Below, piece by piece: positions 1 to 8,987 of a stretch of DNA of 64,000 bases; within the stretch, counting starts at the first letter, position 1, and each line of letters begins with the position of its first letter. A program made the translations under genes and the position numbers. Source of the stretch: Candidatus Acidiferrales bacterium (GTDB lineage Bacteria; Acidobacteriota; Terriglobia; Acidiferrales; UBA7541). Where the stretch lies: NCBI GenBank assembly GCA_030037775.1, contig JASHQB010000338.1, positions 1 to 64,000 on the forward strand. The letters run 5' to 3'. The notes below the pieces were generated by a model. That model was not told the origin of the DNA. It did no database searches and saw nothing but the letters and a program-made list of their open reading frames with translations.

Positions 1-2037
1 CAAGTTCGCGCGCAGAAAACCGATCACCGCTCGGACATTTTTTCCTTCGGCACAATTCTCTACGAAATGCTCTCGGGCAAACGCGCGTTCCACCGCGATT
101 CGAGCGTCGAGACGATGTCGGCGATTCTGAAAGACGAGCCGCAGGAACTTTCCTCCACGGCGCGCAACGTTTCTCCGGCGCTGCAGCGCGTGGTGGACCA
201 CTGTTTGGAAAAGGACCCGGAAGCGCGATTCCAATCCGCGCGTGATCTTGCGTTTGCGCTGGAAGCAGCGTCTGGAATTTCGGGCGCGACCGCCGCGGAA
301 AAGACTCTTGCGTCGACCGCAGTTTCGCGGCGAAAACGAAAGCTCATTCTTGCAACGGTGGGCACGCTCGGACTCATCGGTGTAGCCCTTGCAGCGTTTT
401 TTCTGGGCCGCAACAGCGCTGTGCAAACTCCATTTACTTTCCAGCGCCTGACCTTCCGGCGAGGGTACATCAATTCGGCGCGATTTGGCCCGGACGGCCA
501 GACCATCCTGTACTCTGCGGAATTGGAGGGCGCGCCGATGGACATCTTTTCGACGCGGCCCGACGGCCCGGGATCGCGCTCGCTGGGCCTGCCTCCTCCC
601 AACGACTTACTCGCGGTTTCGGCGTCAGGCCAAATTGCCTTGCTCCTCGGAACGCAGTTGTCCAAATCATTCCAGTTCGGGGGAACGCTGGCGGAAATGC
701 CTCTGGGCGGAGGCGCGCCGCGGGCACTCCTAAACGATGCTGTGGAGGCAGACTGGTCGCCGGATGGAAAAGGATTGGCCGTGGTGCGCTCTGAGCCCGG
801 AAAAGAAACGCTCGAATACCCCATGGGCAAAATCCTGGACCAAACACAAGGATGGTTCGGAAGTCTGCGGTTTTCTTCAGACGGCAAGTATCTCGCCTTC
901 GTCGATCACCCGCTCCCGGGGGACGATGGCGGGAGCGTTGCTGTGATCGACCTTGCCGGGCACAAGCAGACGCTGACGAAGGACTGGGCGACCATTCGCA
1001 ACCTCGCGTGGACGCCTCACAATGACGCTATCTGGTTCACTGCAAGCAGCACCCTGAGCCGCGCGCTTTATTCTGTGACGCTCTCGGGGCATCAGCGGCT
1101 CTTGGCGGACGTGCCCGGCAATCTGACCCTCTTCGATGTCGCCAGAGATGGCCGAGCCCTCGTCGAGCAGATCGATGAAGGGATGGAGATGTCCGCTTTT
1201 TCTTCAGAGGTGCAAGGCGAGCGGCGATTGACCTGGCTTGATTGGTCGCTATTCGAGGACATTTCGGACGACGGAAAAACCGTGCTTCTTACAGAAAGCG
1301 GCGCGGGCGGCGGACCTGGTTACTCGGTCTACCTGCGCAATATCGACGGCTCTGCCGCGGTACGATTGGGCGAGGGGCAAGGGCAGGCACTTTCCCCCGA
1401 TGGCCAATGGGTCCTGGTTGCTCATCCGCATGATTCCGGGCCCATCCAGCTTTTCCTTTTGCCTACGGGCGCAGGAGAATCGCGGCAATTGACCTCCGGC
1501 AATTTTGACCATCTCAGTGCGTCGTGGCTACCGGATAGCAAGAGTGTTATTTTCACGGGTCGCGAGCCGGGACATCGGCCACGGATTTACGCCCAGTCGC
1601 TCGATGCCGGGGAAGCGCGCGCCATCACGCCCGAAGGCTTCCAGAGTCCGCGCCATGCGGTTTCGCCGGATGGCAAATCGTTTGTTGCTGCTGAATTCGC
1701 GCCCGGGAAGGGTTTCGTCAGGGCAGTAATTTTCCCCATCATCGGCGGAGAGCCCCGTGTTCTTTCTGCCTGGTTGAAAGGCGATACATTTATCCGATGG
1801 GCTTCGGACGGCCGCTCGATGTACGCCTACAATCAAGGAACGACAACTTCGCCGTCGAGAATTTTCCGCGTGGATTTGGCGACGGGGCAGCGCACGCTGG
1901 TCAAAGAGTGGATGCCCCCTGAGCTCGCCGGTTTCGCCGCTTGGACTACCGTTGGAATCACGCCGGACGGAAAGACGATTGTGTATTCGTTCGGCCGCGC
2001 GCTGTCGACTCTGTATCTGCTGAGCCCCGCGCACTGA
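1..2037 (+). CDS. Ser/Thr protein kinase with C-terminal TolB-like propeller (5' end missing)
   Basis: The reading frame is open from base 1, so the N-terminal part of the kinase, including the ATP-binding and catalytic loops, lies outside the window. The first ~90 residues are the kinase C-lobe (DHRSDIFSFGTILYE, then CLEKDPEARFQSARDL). After it comes a basic stretch and one membrane segment (LILATVGTLGLIGVALAAFF, about residues 115-136 of the fragment). The rest, probably extracytoplasmic, carries repeated PD40/TolB blades with SPDGK-type motifs (WSPDGKG, FSSDGKY, LSPDGQW, VSPDGKS, ITPDGKT). Such kinase-propeller fusions are common in Acidobacteriota and are thought to sense envelope signals; the ligand is unknown. 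The track's ATG at 67 is internal to the kinase domain and is not the real start. Confidence 0.93.
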   Translation, partial: QVRAQKTDHRSDIFSFGTILYEMLSGKRAFHRDSSVETMSAILKDEPQELSSTARNVSPALQRVVDHCLEKDPEARFQSARDLAFALEAASGISGATAAEKTLASTAVSRRKRKLILATVGTLGLIGVALAAFFLGRNSAVQTPFTFQRLTFRRGYINSARFGPDGQTILYSAELEGAPMDIFSTRPDGPGSRSLGLPPPNDLLAVSASGQIALLLGTQLSKSFQFGGTLAEMPLGGGAPRALLNDAVEADWSPDGKGLAVVRSEPGKETLEYPMGKILDQTQGWFGSLRFSSDGKYLAFVDHPLPGDDGGSVAVIDLAGHKQTLTKDWATIRNLAWTPHNDAIWFTASSTLSRALYSVTLSGHQRLLADVPGNLTLFDVARDGRALVEQIDEGMEMSAFSSEVQGERRLTWLDWSLFEDISDDGKTVLLTESGAGGGPGYSVYLRNIDGSAAVRLGEGQGQALSPDGQWVLVAHPHDSGPIQLFLLPTGAGESRQLTSGNFDHLSASWLPDSKSVIFTGREPGHRPRIYAQSLDAGEARAITPEGFQSPRHAVSPDGKSFVAAEFAPGKGFVRAVIFPIIGGEPRVLSAWLKGDTFIRWASDGRSMYAYNQGTTTSPSRIFRVDLATGQRTLVKEWMPPELAGFAAWTTVGITPDGKTIVYSFGRALSTLYLLSPAH

Positions 2038-2090
2038 TTCCTGTAACCCTGGCTGGCGCGCCGCCGGGCACTTCCAGCGGGCCGCAAATG

Positions 2091-2459
2091 CTACTTTGCC
2101 GGCGGCGGTGGCAGCGGGTTGTCGTTGATGTACTTGCAGACGTCCTTGACGGCGTTGCTGAGCAGCACGGTGCGCGTGGCGTAAACGGCATCACCGTGAG
2201 GCTTGCTGAGCAACATAAAGCGGTACTCCTGCGGGTACCAGCGCGCGTCGAGCATATAGTCGGATTCCTTGGAATTGAGCGTCAGCGTCACGTTGGGACA
2301 CTTGTCCTCAAGATTCTTCATGATGTCCGCCGCGGGCACGCGCGACGCGGGCGACAGTACCAGCTTCACCGGCGGGCCCAGCTTCTGCTTCGCGTGTCCT
2401 GCGCCGGCTGCGAACAGCAACGCCATGACCGAAGCTGCAAGCACTAATTTCGTTTTCAT
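2091..2459 (-). CDS. small secreted protein of unknown function
   Basis: This encodes 122 residues with a clear Sec signal peptide (MKTKLVLAASVMALLFAAGAGHA). I placed the start at 2459 rather than the longer ORF start at 2603 because GGGAG sits just upstream and the signal peptide begins there. The mature part is predicted soluble; it contains NLEDKCPNVTLTLNSKESDYMLDARW and ends in a Pro-rich tail (NPLPPPPAK). The middle segment reads like a short alpha/beta domain, but I do not recognise a family. It is convergent with the kinase-propeller gene, so it is transcribed from its own promoter. Location is probably periplasmic. Confidence 0.75.
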   Translation of the reverse strand: MKTKLVLAASVMALLFAAGAGHAKQKLGPPVKLVLSPASRVPAADIMKNLEDKCPNVTLTLNSKESDYMLDARWYPQEYRFMLLSKPHGDAVYATRTVLLSNAVKDVCKYINDNPLPPPPAK

Positions 2460-2724
2460 CCGTTCTCTCCCTGTGCAATGTCTCGAAAATGCGCCCCGAG
2501 CCTCACATATTTTTCGACGGATTCTTTCTCCAGATGGTTGCATGCGCGGCCCGTAGAATTGACCTTTTCTACAACACGCCGTCACGCGCCGCTTTTCGCA
2601 CACCTATAGTGCGGCTACTCTGTTAAACACGGCGGGGCCGGAAAAGTCGCGCGAATCACAGGCGCGTACATGAATGAAATGCGGTCTGGACGCATCACAC
2701 TGTAGGAAAGCTCAGGAGGAAAAC

Positions 2725-3510
2725 ATGAAAAGGCCAGACTCCTCGCGTTCGGTTTTGTGCTTTACCGTTTTGTGCGCCGCGTTTCTGTGCGCGATTGCAT
2801 TGCCGGCCTTCGCGCAACAGAACGAGCAACCGAAATTCATTGCGGATGCGCTGGTGGTGCAAGCCAATGGAAGCTACGAAGCGCAGCCGGACCTGGCTAC
2901 GCTGACGTTCGACATTTCGTCGCAGGAGAAAGATTTGACGCAGGCGTACGCGAAAGCGACGCAGTCGATGCAACAGATCGTCGCTGTGGCGGAGAAAAAC
3001 GGCCTGACGAAAGAGGAAATTTCCACCGGCGTGCTGACGCTTACGCCTTACGCAGAAGGCAACAAGAAACCGAAAACATACCTCGTGCAGGGAGAAATTG
3101 TCCTGAAGGTACACGACTTTAGGACCATCGGCACGATTCTCAACGATTCGGTGGAGAACGGGCTGGCGAATTTTCGTTCGCTGACTTACTCGCTCGAGAA
3201 TCCGGAAGACGCGAAATCGCGCGCTGTTGCCGACGCGATGCACAACGCCGTGGAGCGCGCCAAAGCAGCGCTGGCGCAGAACGGACAGAAAGCGGGCGCG
3301 ATTCGCTACGCCAATCTGGATATCGGGCAGATCATGGGAATCGTGCAGTACAATGCGGCGCAACTGGGAAGCTTCAACGAGACCGATGGAGTGGTGTCTT
3401 CAGATAATGCGGGAGTGGCGCGACCCAGAGTGACTTATGTACCTCCGCCGGTGCAGCCGGGGAAAATCACGGTGAGCGCCACGGTGCAGTGCGCGTTTCA
3501 GATTCTGTAG
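2725..3510 (+). CDS. SIMPL (DUF541) domain secreted protein
   Basis: This 261-residue protein has a signal peptide (about residues 1-31, ending LPAFAQ) followed by a SIMPL/DUF541 domain. Family hallmarks are the opening strand VVQANGSYEAQPDLATLTFDIS, the ATQSMQQIVAVAEKNGLTKEEI helix, a YxVQGEIVLKVHD strand and the terminal ITVSATVQCAFQIL strand. Members are oxidative-stress or envelope-associated proteins (E. coli YggE is one) without a proven enzymatic activity. The start at 2725 is preceded by AGGAGG at good spacing; the track start at 2674 has no such site. It is monocistronic as far as can be seen. Confidence 0.9.
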   Translation: MKRPDSSRSVLCFTVLCAAFLCAIALPAFAQQNEQPKFIADALVVQANGSYEAQPDLATLTFDISSQEKDLTQAYAKATQSMQQIVAVAEKNGLTKEEISTGVLTLTPYAEGNKKPKTYLVQGEIVLKVHDFRTIGTILNDSVENGLANFRSLTYSLENPEDAKSRAVADAMHNAVERAKAALAQNGQKAGAIRYANLDIGQIMGIVQYNAAQLGSFNETDGVVSSDNAGVARPRVTYVPPPVQPGKITVSATVQCAFQIL

Positions 3511-3620
3511 TGGCGGCGCGGGCGCTTCGGCGGGGAGTTCGAGTTGCGCTTCGCCCTTGACTATGTTGGTCGCACAGGCATAGATTGCCGCAGCCTCTGC
3601 GAAAAGGGTGGTGCCTGCAC

Positions 3621-3938
3621 ATGGACATTGAACACAGACGCGAGCCTCGTCATCCGTTTTTCGCTTCCGTCGAGCTCCTGGAATCCAAGCTCGACACGCG
3701 AATTGACGCCCGCACGGGCGACCTGAGCCTGCATGGCTGCTACGTCGACACCATGAATCCATTTCCGTCCGGATCGAATGTCCGCGTGACCATCACCCAC
3801 ATGGAGGAAAAATTCACGACTTTGGGCAAAGTCGCGCATTCCAAGCCCAACGTTGGTATGGGCATTTCCTTCACTGCGATCGACCCTCAGCAGCGGCCCA
3901 TCCTCATGAAGTGGCTTTCCAACGTGCACGGAGACTAA
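3621..3938 (+). CDS. PilZ domain protein
   Basis: This 105-residue single-domain protein has the two signature motifs of c-di-GMP-binding PilZ domains: RxxxR near the N-terminus (RREPRH) and DxSxxG (DLSLHGCYV). Such stand-alone PilZ proteins usually act as c-di-GMP effectors on motility, exopolysaccharide or pilus function. I chose the ATG at 3621, which puts RREPR at the usual N-terminal position; the ORF could start 36 bases earlier. It converges with the S53 peptidase with only a 20-base gap. A partner cannot be assigned from context. Confidence 0.88.
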   Translation: MDIEHRREPRHPFFASVELLESKLDTRIDARTGDLSLHGCYVDTMNPFPSGSNVRVTITHMEEKFTTLGKVAHSKPNVGMGISFTAIDPQQRPILMKWLSNVHGD

Positions 3939-3958
3939 ACGAAAGCGCTGTCGAGTGC

Positions 3959-5539
3959 TTAGGCGCCACTTCCCCTGAGGGCGTTCAGCAACTTTGTTCC
4001 GTCCGGGCTTCCCAAGCCTGTGCACGGATCCCATCCCGGGCCCGCCGAATAAGCACCGTTAGTGCCAGCGGTAATGTCATGCATCGTGCTCTCGACATTC
4101 ATGGTGTACAGCAAGGGATTCATGTAGCCTGCATTCTTGCCGAGCGACTGATTGATCAGCGCAACCAGGCCGGCCCATAACGGCGCTACGGCGCTTGTGC
4201 CGCCAATGACAAGCTGTTGCCCGTCCACGACGACGTTGTAGCCCGTTTCCGGATCGGCGTCTGCTGCAACGTCGGGCACTCCGCGCCCGGCAAATCCATT
4301 CGGGGCCTTAGGCACGTCGGCATTTGCCTGAAAGGTTGGAATTGCGAAAAACTCGCTGACTCCTCCACCCGTGGCGCCTTCATTTTGGGATAAGTCATTC
4401 CATACCTCTTCATCCGTAATTGCATCTCCGGAGAGTTCGAGCTTCGTTCCGCCGCAACCGATCACGTAGGGGCTCGACGCGGGAAAATCCACCGTCGGCG
4501 TGCCGCTGGATACACCGTCCGACGAACCATCATCTCCCGAGGATGCGAGCACGGTCACGCCAAGTGTCGCTGCGTCCTGACACGCAGAGTTGAAGGAATC
4601 AAGCGCCTGCTGGGTCCAGGAGCTTTCCGGACCGCCCCAGCTGATGGAGATAATCGACGGCTTCAAGTTTGTGTCATGGATCGCCGTGGTTAGCGCATCC
4701 AGGAAGCCTGCGTCAGTATTCGGTGCGAAGTACATGGCAAGCTGCGCGCCCGGTGCGATGGCTCCAGCAACTTCAATGTCTAGTTCGACTTCCCCATCAG
4801 GACCATTAGCATCGCCCGTGGGCGAATTCGTCGCGCCGTCCACGGATACCGCGGTCACGTTTGGCGTGGCGATTCCCAACCCGCTGAAGAATGTTTGCAA
4901 ATCTTGCGCGTTGTATCCGCCGCCCAACTCCACAATTCCGATGCACTGCCCGCTTCCATTCTCGCCCGAGGGAAAATCGTACGCGTCCGCTACCTGCACC
5001 GGAGAATAGGAAACCGCGCCAGCCTGCGGACCCGTCTTGCGTATGCGAAAATGAGTTTTTGCCTGCGGACGATTGTCCAATCCGAATACGCCGAGGATGA
5101 TCCCCTCCAGCTCAACTGGAATCGTCAGCGTCCCTGTCCGGCAACGATACGTTCCGCCAGCATGGCGCCAACGGGTCAGGGTCGTCCCAAACGCTTTGCT
5201 GAAGGCCTGAACGGTCCCGCTCAAAATGACGTTTCGCGGCGGGCGGTTCTCGCTCAAGACCTCCAGTTCGAATTGCGCGGCGAATCTGCGAAGTGCCGCC
5301 AAATCCTCCAGCCGCGCACCATGCGCCGACGCGAAGTCGCCCCGCGACAGATACGTCCGGCTTCGCAAAGGGCGTGCGCCTAGCTCGTCGACCGCCGGGA
5401 ACGGCTTTCCTTCCCCGCGGCGCAAGAATACCGTCACTTGAATCCGCTCGTTCGGGTCGGCGGGCCCAACGCTGCGGGCGCCCGGCAGTGCTGTTCGCGC
5501 ACTTCCCTTCAACTCGACGCGTCCGTCTTGCTTTGGCAT
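3959..5539 (-). CDS. S53 family peptidase (kumamolisin/sedolisin type)
   Basis: This 526-residue acid-type serine-carboxyl protease has a pro-domain (about 30-165; FGTTLTRWRHAGGTYRCRTG) followed by the catalytic domain. The catalytic Glu and Asp are visible in DGEVELDIEVAG (E250, D254, the family's four-residue spacing), the oxyanion Asp in SSGDDGSS, and the nucleophile Ser in GGTSAVAPLWAGL (S450). The Ca2+ site is at the C-terminus (GWDPCTGLGSPDG). Length and order match full-length kumamolisins. No ordinary signal peptide is visible, which is not unusual for kumamolisin-like proteins. Probably secreted for protein degradation at low pH; substrate unknown. Confidence 0.95.
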   Translation of the reverse strand: MPKQDGRVELKGSARTALPGARSVGPADPNERIQVTVFLRRGEGKPFPAVDELGARPLRSRTYLSRGDFASAHGARLEDLAALRRFAAQFELEVLSENRPPRNVILSGTVQAFSKAFGTTLTRWRHAGGTYRCRTGTLTIPVELEGIILGVFGLDNRPQAKTHFRIRKTGPQAGAVSYSPVQVADAYDFPSGENGSGQCIGIVELGGGYNAQDLQTFFSGLGIATPNVTAVSVDGATNSPTGDANGPDGEVELDIEVAGAIAPGAQLAMYFAPNTDAGFLDALTTAIHDTNLKPSIISISWGGPESSWTQQALDSFNSACQDAATLGVTVLASSGDDGSSDGVSSGTPTVDFPASSPYVIGCGGTKLELSGDAITDEEVWNDLSQNEGATGGGVSEFFAIPTFQANADVPKAPNGFAGRGVPDVAADADPETGYNVVVDGQQLVIGGTSAVAPLWAGLVALINQSLGKNAGYMNPLLYTMNVESTMHDITAGTNGAYSAGPGWDPCTGLGSPDGTKLLNALRGSGA

Positions 5540-5995
5540 GGCGGTCTCCCTGGAGATTAAGGCGTGGGTAAGCTATCTTAGCGCGGCAAGGCGGCTCATA
5601 GTAGGGCTCTTTGCGCGACTCACGCCTTCTCTGCGGCCTTAGATTCCGGCGAACTTGTGCCCAGTGACGGTCGGTGCTTCGGCGGTACTAGAACGACGAC
5701 TTCTCCTAATCTCATTCGACCCATTTCGGACGATTTCAGTCGACAGAAAATCGCAGAGTTTTGCACAATCTGGACAGATGCCTTGCACATGCCGGTCGGG
5801 TGCCGTAGCGGAAGTGATTGTAAAGAAGCACCATACTGACCTAAACGATTGGCGTCGCACGTGCATACGACCGCCTAGCGTCTCGGTCTGGGTGCGGACC
5901 AAAACTGGGAAAACTCGACGACCGAGAAGTGTAAACCCGGCCCCTAGGACTTTCGGCTCTCAGATATTCGTTGACAAGGAGGTCAAACAAGAAAC
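5540..5995. other. intergenic region upstream of a PEP-CTERM gene
   Basis: This 456-base stretch separates the divergent S53 peptidase and PEP-CTERM genes. Short ORFs occur on both strands (5655-5999 plus, 5639-5902 minus), but neither has a ribosome site or recognisable product, and both look like chance. It should hold the promoters of both flanking genes. The only candidate I can point to is a weak sigma-54-like match at 5850-5864. An AAGGAGG ribosome site lies at about 5979, just before the next gene. Confidence 0.5.
5850..5864 (+). promoter_or_regulatory. weak sigma-54-like -24/-12 match
   Basis: The sequence TGGCGTCGCACGTGC has GG and GC at the exact spacing of a sigma-54 promoter (TGGCAC-N5-TTGC) but differs from consensus at three positions. 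It lies 131 bases before the PEP-CTERM start codon. PEP-CTERM genes in some bacteria are sigma-54 dependent, and the second such gene in this window has a much better match, which is why I list this one. By itself it could be chance. Confidence 0.25.
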
Positions 5996-6637
5996 ATGAA
6001 ATCCCTCATGAGATGGTCGTTCGGCATGGTTGCGGCCATGGCGCTGCTGACGCTCGCGGCTGCTTCCAGTTTCGCGGGCACCAGCTTTTCCCAGTGCCCG
6101 GCAACCGGAGCCGACATCAGTGGTTGTGAGTTTTTGATCACGGTGACGGCGGTAAACGGGAGCGGTGCGGCCACGGCATTCACCGTGGCAGTGTCGAGCC
6201 CGGATTATGGCCCGTTCGACGGTGAAGACGACACCTTGGTTGGAATCCAAAACGCTTCCGGTGCAACGTTGAATTCCATATCGCTGACCGGCGCAGGTGG
6301 GCTGGACATCTTTGGGTTCGACGGTGACGGCGCTTGCAGTGGAGAGTATTCTCCGCAGGTGGCTGCGTCAGAATGCTGGGGTGGCGTCTACTCAGAAGCG
6401 TCTGACTACACCTCGTACTTTAACAACACGGAAACCGCCACTGGAATTAACGCTGCCCAAACATCGGGGACGATAAATTTCATCGACGGTGTCGCCAACG
6501 GGGGTTCGAACTGGTTCAGCCTAGAGAACGCACTTACCGTCTCTTCGCTGCAATCCAGCACACCAGAACCGGCATCGCTCTTGCTGTTGGGCACCGGCCT
6601 GTTGGGTATTGGGTTCATGCTGTATCGCCGTGCGTAG
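5996..6637 (+). CDS. PEP-CTERM sorting domain protein
   Basis: This 213-residue exported protein has a signal peptide (MKSLMRWSFGMVAAMALLTLAAASSFAG), a Ser/Thr/Gly-rich beta-type ectodomain and a C-terminal sorting signal: PEPASLLLLGTGLLGIGFMLYRRA, that is the PEP motif, a hydrophobic helix and a terminal Arg cluster. In this family the tail is cut by an exosortase and the protein goes to the cell surface or the extracellular matrix. No exosortase is in the window. The ribosome site AAGGAGG lies about 12 bases before the ATG, and a strong terminator follows 21 bases after the stop, so it is a single-gene unit. The ectodomain has no family I recognise. Confidence 0.92.
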   Translation: MKSLMRWSFGMVAAMALLTLAAASSFAGTSFSQCPATGADISGCEFLITVTAVNGSGAATAFTVAVSSPDYGPFDGEDDTLVGIQNASGATLNSISLTGAGGLDIFGFDGDGACSGEYSPQVAASECWGGVYSEASDYTSYFNNTETATGINAAQTSGTINFIDGVANGGSNWFSLENALTVSSLQSSTPEPASLLLLGTGLLGIGFMLYRRA

Positions 6638-6658
6638 TTCGGGTTCCTGCTTTCTCGA

Positions 6659-6710
6659 CTGCAAAGGCAGCCTCACCTCACAGGAAGGCTGCCTTTGCAG
6701 TTTTTCTTTT
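6659..6710 (+). terminator. Rho-independent terminator of the PEP-CTERM gene
   Basis: A perfect 15-base-pair stem (CTGCAAAGGCAGCCT pairing with AGGCTGCCTTTGCAG) with a 12-base loop is followed directly by TTTTTCTTTT. It begins 21 bases after the PEP-CTERM stop codon. Confidence 0.95.
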
Positions 6711-6932
6711 CCGCAACGTCCGTTAGCGCCTCTCGACGCCGTAGTCTTCTTTCGATCTCACACGACCCTACGCCACGGGTAGGCCCGGCCTAACCGAACG
6801 ATTTTTGGACGCGATTGGTCGCGTGCAGCCCTGCAATGGCGCACGGGCTTCCCACAGAACCGCCGTAGCGCCGAGAGTTTGGGATATGTTGAAATTAGAG
6901 CGTGGACGAGGTGTGCAGAATCGAGTTGTGAC

Positions 6933-7280
6933 TTACGGATTTGTGCTGGGCGGGTGTTCCGGCTGAGAGGACTCGCCTAGGATGTCGTACTTCACTTCCC
7001 CACCCTTCAGCTTCTCGATGATCAGGTGAGTCTTGTCCACGCGGCACTGCACCTCTTCCCCGGCAGAAAAGTCCTGCTTCTTCGAGTAATTCGTCACCTT
7101 GTAGATTGTGGGGCCGATTTGCACCTGGTAGACGACGTCGGCCTTTGGAGGGTGCTTGGAATTCTTCGAGCCTTGCCCGGTGTCAAATCCCAGGATCTTT
7201 CCCGCTTGATAGTCGCGCGGGCCGGCGAGCAGCGGAACGGAGCAAAGCGCAGCGAGGCAAAAAGTCGCGAGAGTCTTCAT
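6933..7280 (-). CDS. small secreted protein of unknown function
   Basis: This encodes 115 residues with an N-terminal signal peptide (MKTLATFCLAALCSVPLLAG). The mature region is mostly beta (VVYQVQIGPTIYKVTNYSKKQDFSAGEEVQCRVDKTHLIIEKLKGGEVKYDIL) and ends in a polar, Pro-rich tail. Small periplasmic proteins of this look are frequent in Acidobacteriota, but I cannot assign a family. It stands alone on the minus strand between two plus-strand genes, so it needs its own promoter, which should lie in 7281-7413 together with that of the divergent amidase gene. Confidence 0.72.
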   Translation of the reverse strand: MKTLATFCLAALCSVPLLAGPRDYQAGKILGFDTGQGSKNSKHPPKADVVYQVQIGPTIYKVTNYSKKQDFSAGEEVQCRVDKTHLIIEKLKGGEVKYDILGESSQPEHPPSTNP

Positions 7281-7413
7281 ACCTCATTGTTTACCGCGCC
7301 CTAGCAGTCGGGTCAACGAGGAGCGCAAAATCGTCAACAAAGAGTAAACAGGAGCGCCGGGGCGAGCCCGCTTAGCGAAATGCTCACAGAGTATTTCTGC
7401 TATTCTCTCGTCC

Positions 7414-8259
7414 GTGCGCCGCGCTCTCATTTTCACTGGACTCCTCTCGCTCGCTGGCGCGTGCCTGCTGACGCAACTTCCGAAGGCTGCCGCGCAGGCG
7501 CAGCAGCCCCAAGCTCAAAAGCAGCCGGCCCCTCCGAACTCCGCGCAACAACCTCCCGCGCAACCGCCGCAAACGCTTCCGACGCTGCACACTGTGGTTA
7601 TCGACGCCGGACACGGAGGCGAAGATACGGGTGCCCGCGGTCCCACCGGCCTAGCGGAGAAAGATATCGTTCTCGAATTCGCGCAGGCTGTCGCCAGTTC
7701 ACTACGTTCGCAAGGATTTGAAGTTGTGATGACACGCACCGGAGACACTGATCCCTCTCTCGACGACCGTGCGACTATCGCAAACGCGCAACCCAATGCC
7801 ATCTTTATCAGCTTGCACGTGGGCTCAAGCGGGGCTGTGGGCACTGTCCGAACGTACACGTATCTCTTTCCGGCCACGCCACAACCGGCGCTCGCCGCAG
7901 TGCCGAGCGCATCCCCAAGCGCGGCGACCGCTGCCGCCGCGCCCCAGTCCACTGCCACGCCGGCGCCGGCCGGATTCCTGCTCTGGAGCGAAGCGCAAAA
8001 ACCGTACGTGGCGCAGAGCGTGAAGCTGGGAGACTTAGTTCAGGTCGAGCTGGCGCAAAAATTCAAAGGCTCGCCGGAAATCTCGAGCAGCGTGCCGGTG
8101 GCGGTGTTGCGCTCCGTGGCCGCCCCGGCTGTGGCCGTTGAAGTTTCAAGCGTCGCCGCCGACCAGCAGAAACTGGAATCGCTGACCGCCGATCTGGCGT
8201 CGAGCATCGCGCGCGCCGTGGCCGCCTACAAAACGATTTACCCGCCGGGAGGCAAATAA
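7414..8259 (+). CDS. N-acetylmuramoyl-L-alanine amidase (Amidase_3, AmiC-like)
   Basis: This 281-residue zinc amidase cleaves the bond between MurNAc and L-Ala in peptidoglycan. After an N-terminal hydrophobic signal and a Gln/Pro/Ala-rich linker (about 25-55), the catalytic domain starts at TVVIDAGHGGEDTGARGPTGLAEKDIVL. The zinc ligands H (AGHGG), E (LAEKD) and H (ISLHVGS) and the catalytic Glu (AVAVEVSS) are all present. The usual HAN around the third ligand reads HVG, and an Ala/Pro-rich insertion (about 160-190) interrupts the domain. The start is GTG. It is followed after three bases by the GerMN gene and lies upstream of rph-rdgB. Confidence 0.9.
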   Translation: MRRALIFTGLLSLAGACLLTQLPKAAAQAQQPQAQKQPAPPNSAQQPPAQPPQTLPTLHTVVIDAGHGGEDTGARGPTGLAEKDIVLEFAQAVASSLRSQGFEVVMTRTGDTDPSLDDRATIANAQPNAIFISLHVGSSGAVGTVRTYTYLFPATPQPALAAVPSASPSAATAAAAPQSTATPAPAGFLLWSEAQKPYVAQSVKLGDLVQVELAQKFKGSPEISSSVPVAVLRSVAAPAVAVEVSSVAADQQKLESLTADLASSIARAVAAYKTIYPPGGK

Positions 8260-8262
8260 ATC

Positions 8263-8883
8263 ATGACTCGGCAGGTGCAAGTTATTCTGATTTTCGTTTT
8301 GCTCGCGGTTCTGGTAGGGATCTTTTCTCTGCGTGCGTTGCACCGCCGGGTTGCACGGAGTGAGCCCGCTCGCGCCGTCGAAGAGCAGGAGCGCCGCGCA
8401 GTGATTGCGCCCCCGGTTTCCACGCCAACCGATGTGGCCGCAAGCGCGCAGATTTTCTGGATTTCACCGACGGTGCCGGACCAGCTTGCGCCCGTGACTG
8501 TGCAGTTGCCGCTCTCTGCAGACCCCGTCGAGCGGGCCAAGCAGTTGATTGATGCGCTTATCGCCGACCCGCCCTCTCCCGCGCAGCGCACTTTGCCCGA
8601 GGGCGCCACGCTCCTCGATTTCTACATTTTGTCCGACGGAAGCGCGATTGCCGACTTTTCCGACGAACTCTCGTCCGAGATGCCCTCGGGAATCCTGAGC
8701 GAATGGATGGCAGCCAGCTCCATCGCGCAAACGCTCGGCGCGAATGTGCCGTCCATCACGCGGCTGAAGATTTTGGTGCACGGCCATGAAACGGAAACGC
8801 TCGCGGGGCACATCGACTTGTCCGATTTTTTCAGCGTGCGCAGCCAGTCGGCGCCGACGCAGCCGGTCGCGTCTCCAAAGTAA
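8263..8883 (+). CDS. GerMN domain membrane-anchored protein
   Basis: This 206-residue protein has an N-terminal membrane anchor (VQVILIFVLLAVLVGIFSL) followed by a GerMN (sporulation and spore germination) domain. Typical elements are ERAKQLIDALIADPP, the LPEGATLLDFYILSDGSAIADFSDEL strand-turn region and LTRLKILVHGHETETLAGHIDLSDFF. In non-sporulating bacteria this domain is often encoded next to an amidase and is thought to work on the cell wall or envelope. The GGAGG ribosome site lies in the end of the amidase gene, which argues for translational coupling. The role is inferred from family and neighbour. Confidence 0.9.
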   Translation: MTRQVQVILIFVLLAVLVGIFSLRALHRRVARSEPARAVEEQERRAVIAPPVSTPTDVAASAQIFWISPTVPDQLAPVTVQLPLSADPVERAKQLIDALIADPPSPAQRTLPEGATLLDFYILSDGSAIADFSDELSSEMPSGILSEWMAASSIAQTLGANVPSITRLKILVHGHETETLAGHIDLSDFFSVRSQSAPTQPVASPK

Positions 8884-8932
8884 CGCGCCAGTCGTGCGGA
8901 AGGCCGCGGCACGCGAAAAGGCCAGCCGACGA

Positions 8933-8956
8933 TTGACAGACGGGAATGCCCCCGTC
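8933..8956 (+). promoter_or_regulatory. possible -35 box and inverted repeat before rph
   Basis: A perfect TTGACA is followed directly by the perfect 6-bp inverted repeat GACGGG-N6-CCCGTC. It lies 30-55 bases upstream of the rph TTG start in the only gap of the amidase-rdgB cluster. A convincing -10 box at 17 bases is missing (CACACT), so promoter activity is uncertain; the repeat could be an operator or an RNA hairpin. Confidence 0.3.
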
Positions 8957-8987
8957 ACACTGATACAGCAACTCTCGGCGGGGGAAT

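Noticed and set aside
60-887. Long minus-strand ORF opposite the kinase-propeller gene
   Set aside because: It is antisense to a well-supported domain protein and has no family or ribosome site. GC-rich DNA makes many such shadow ORFs (e.g. 38231-39127, 48255-49496, 60524-61984).
5771-5787. TGGACAGATGCCTTGCA as a sigma-54 promoter
   Set aside because: The GG-to-GC spacing is one base too long for RpoN.
5639-5902. Minus-strand 87-codon ORF with CPDCAKLC, possible zinc protein
   Set aside because: There is no ribosome site, it overlaps another open frame, and the Cys cluster alone is too weak.
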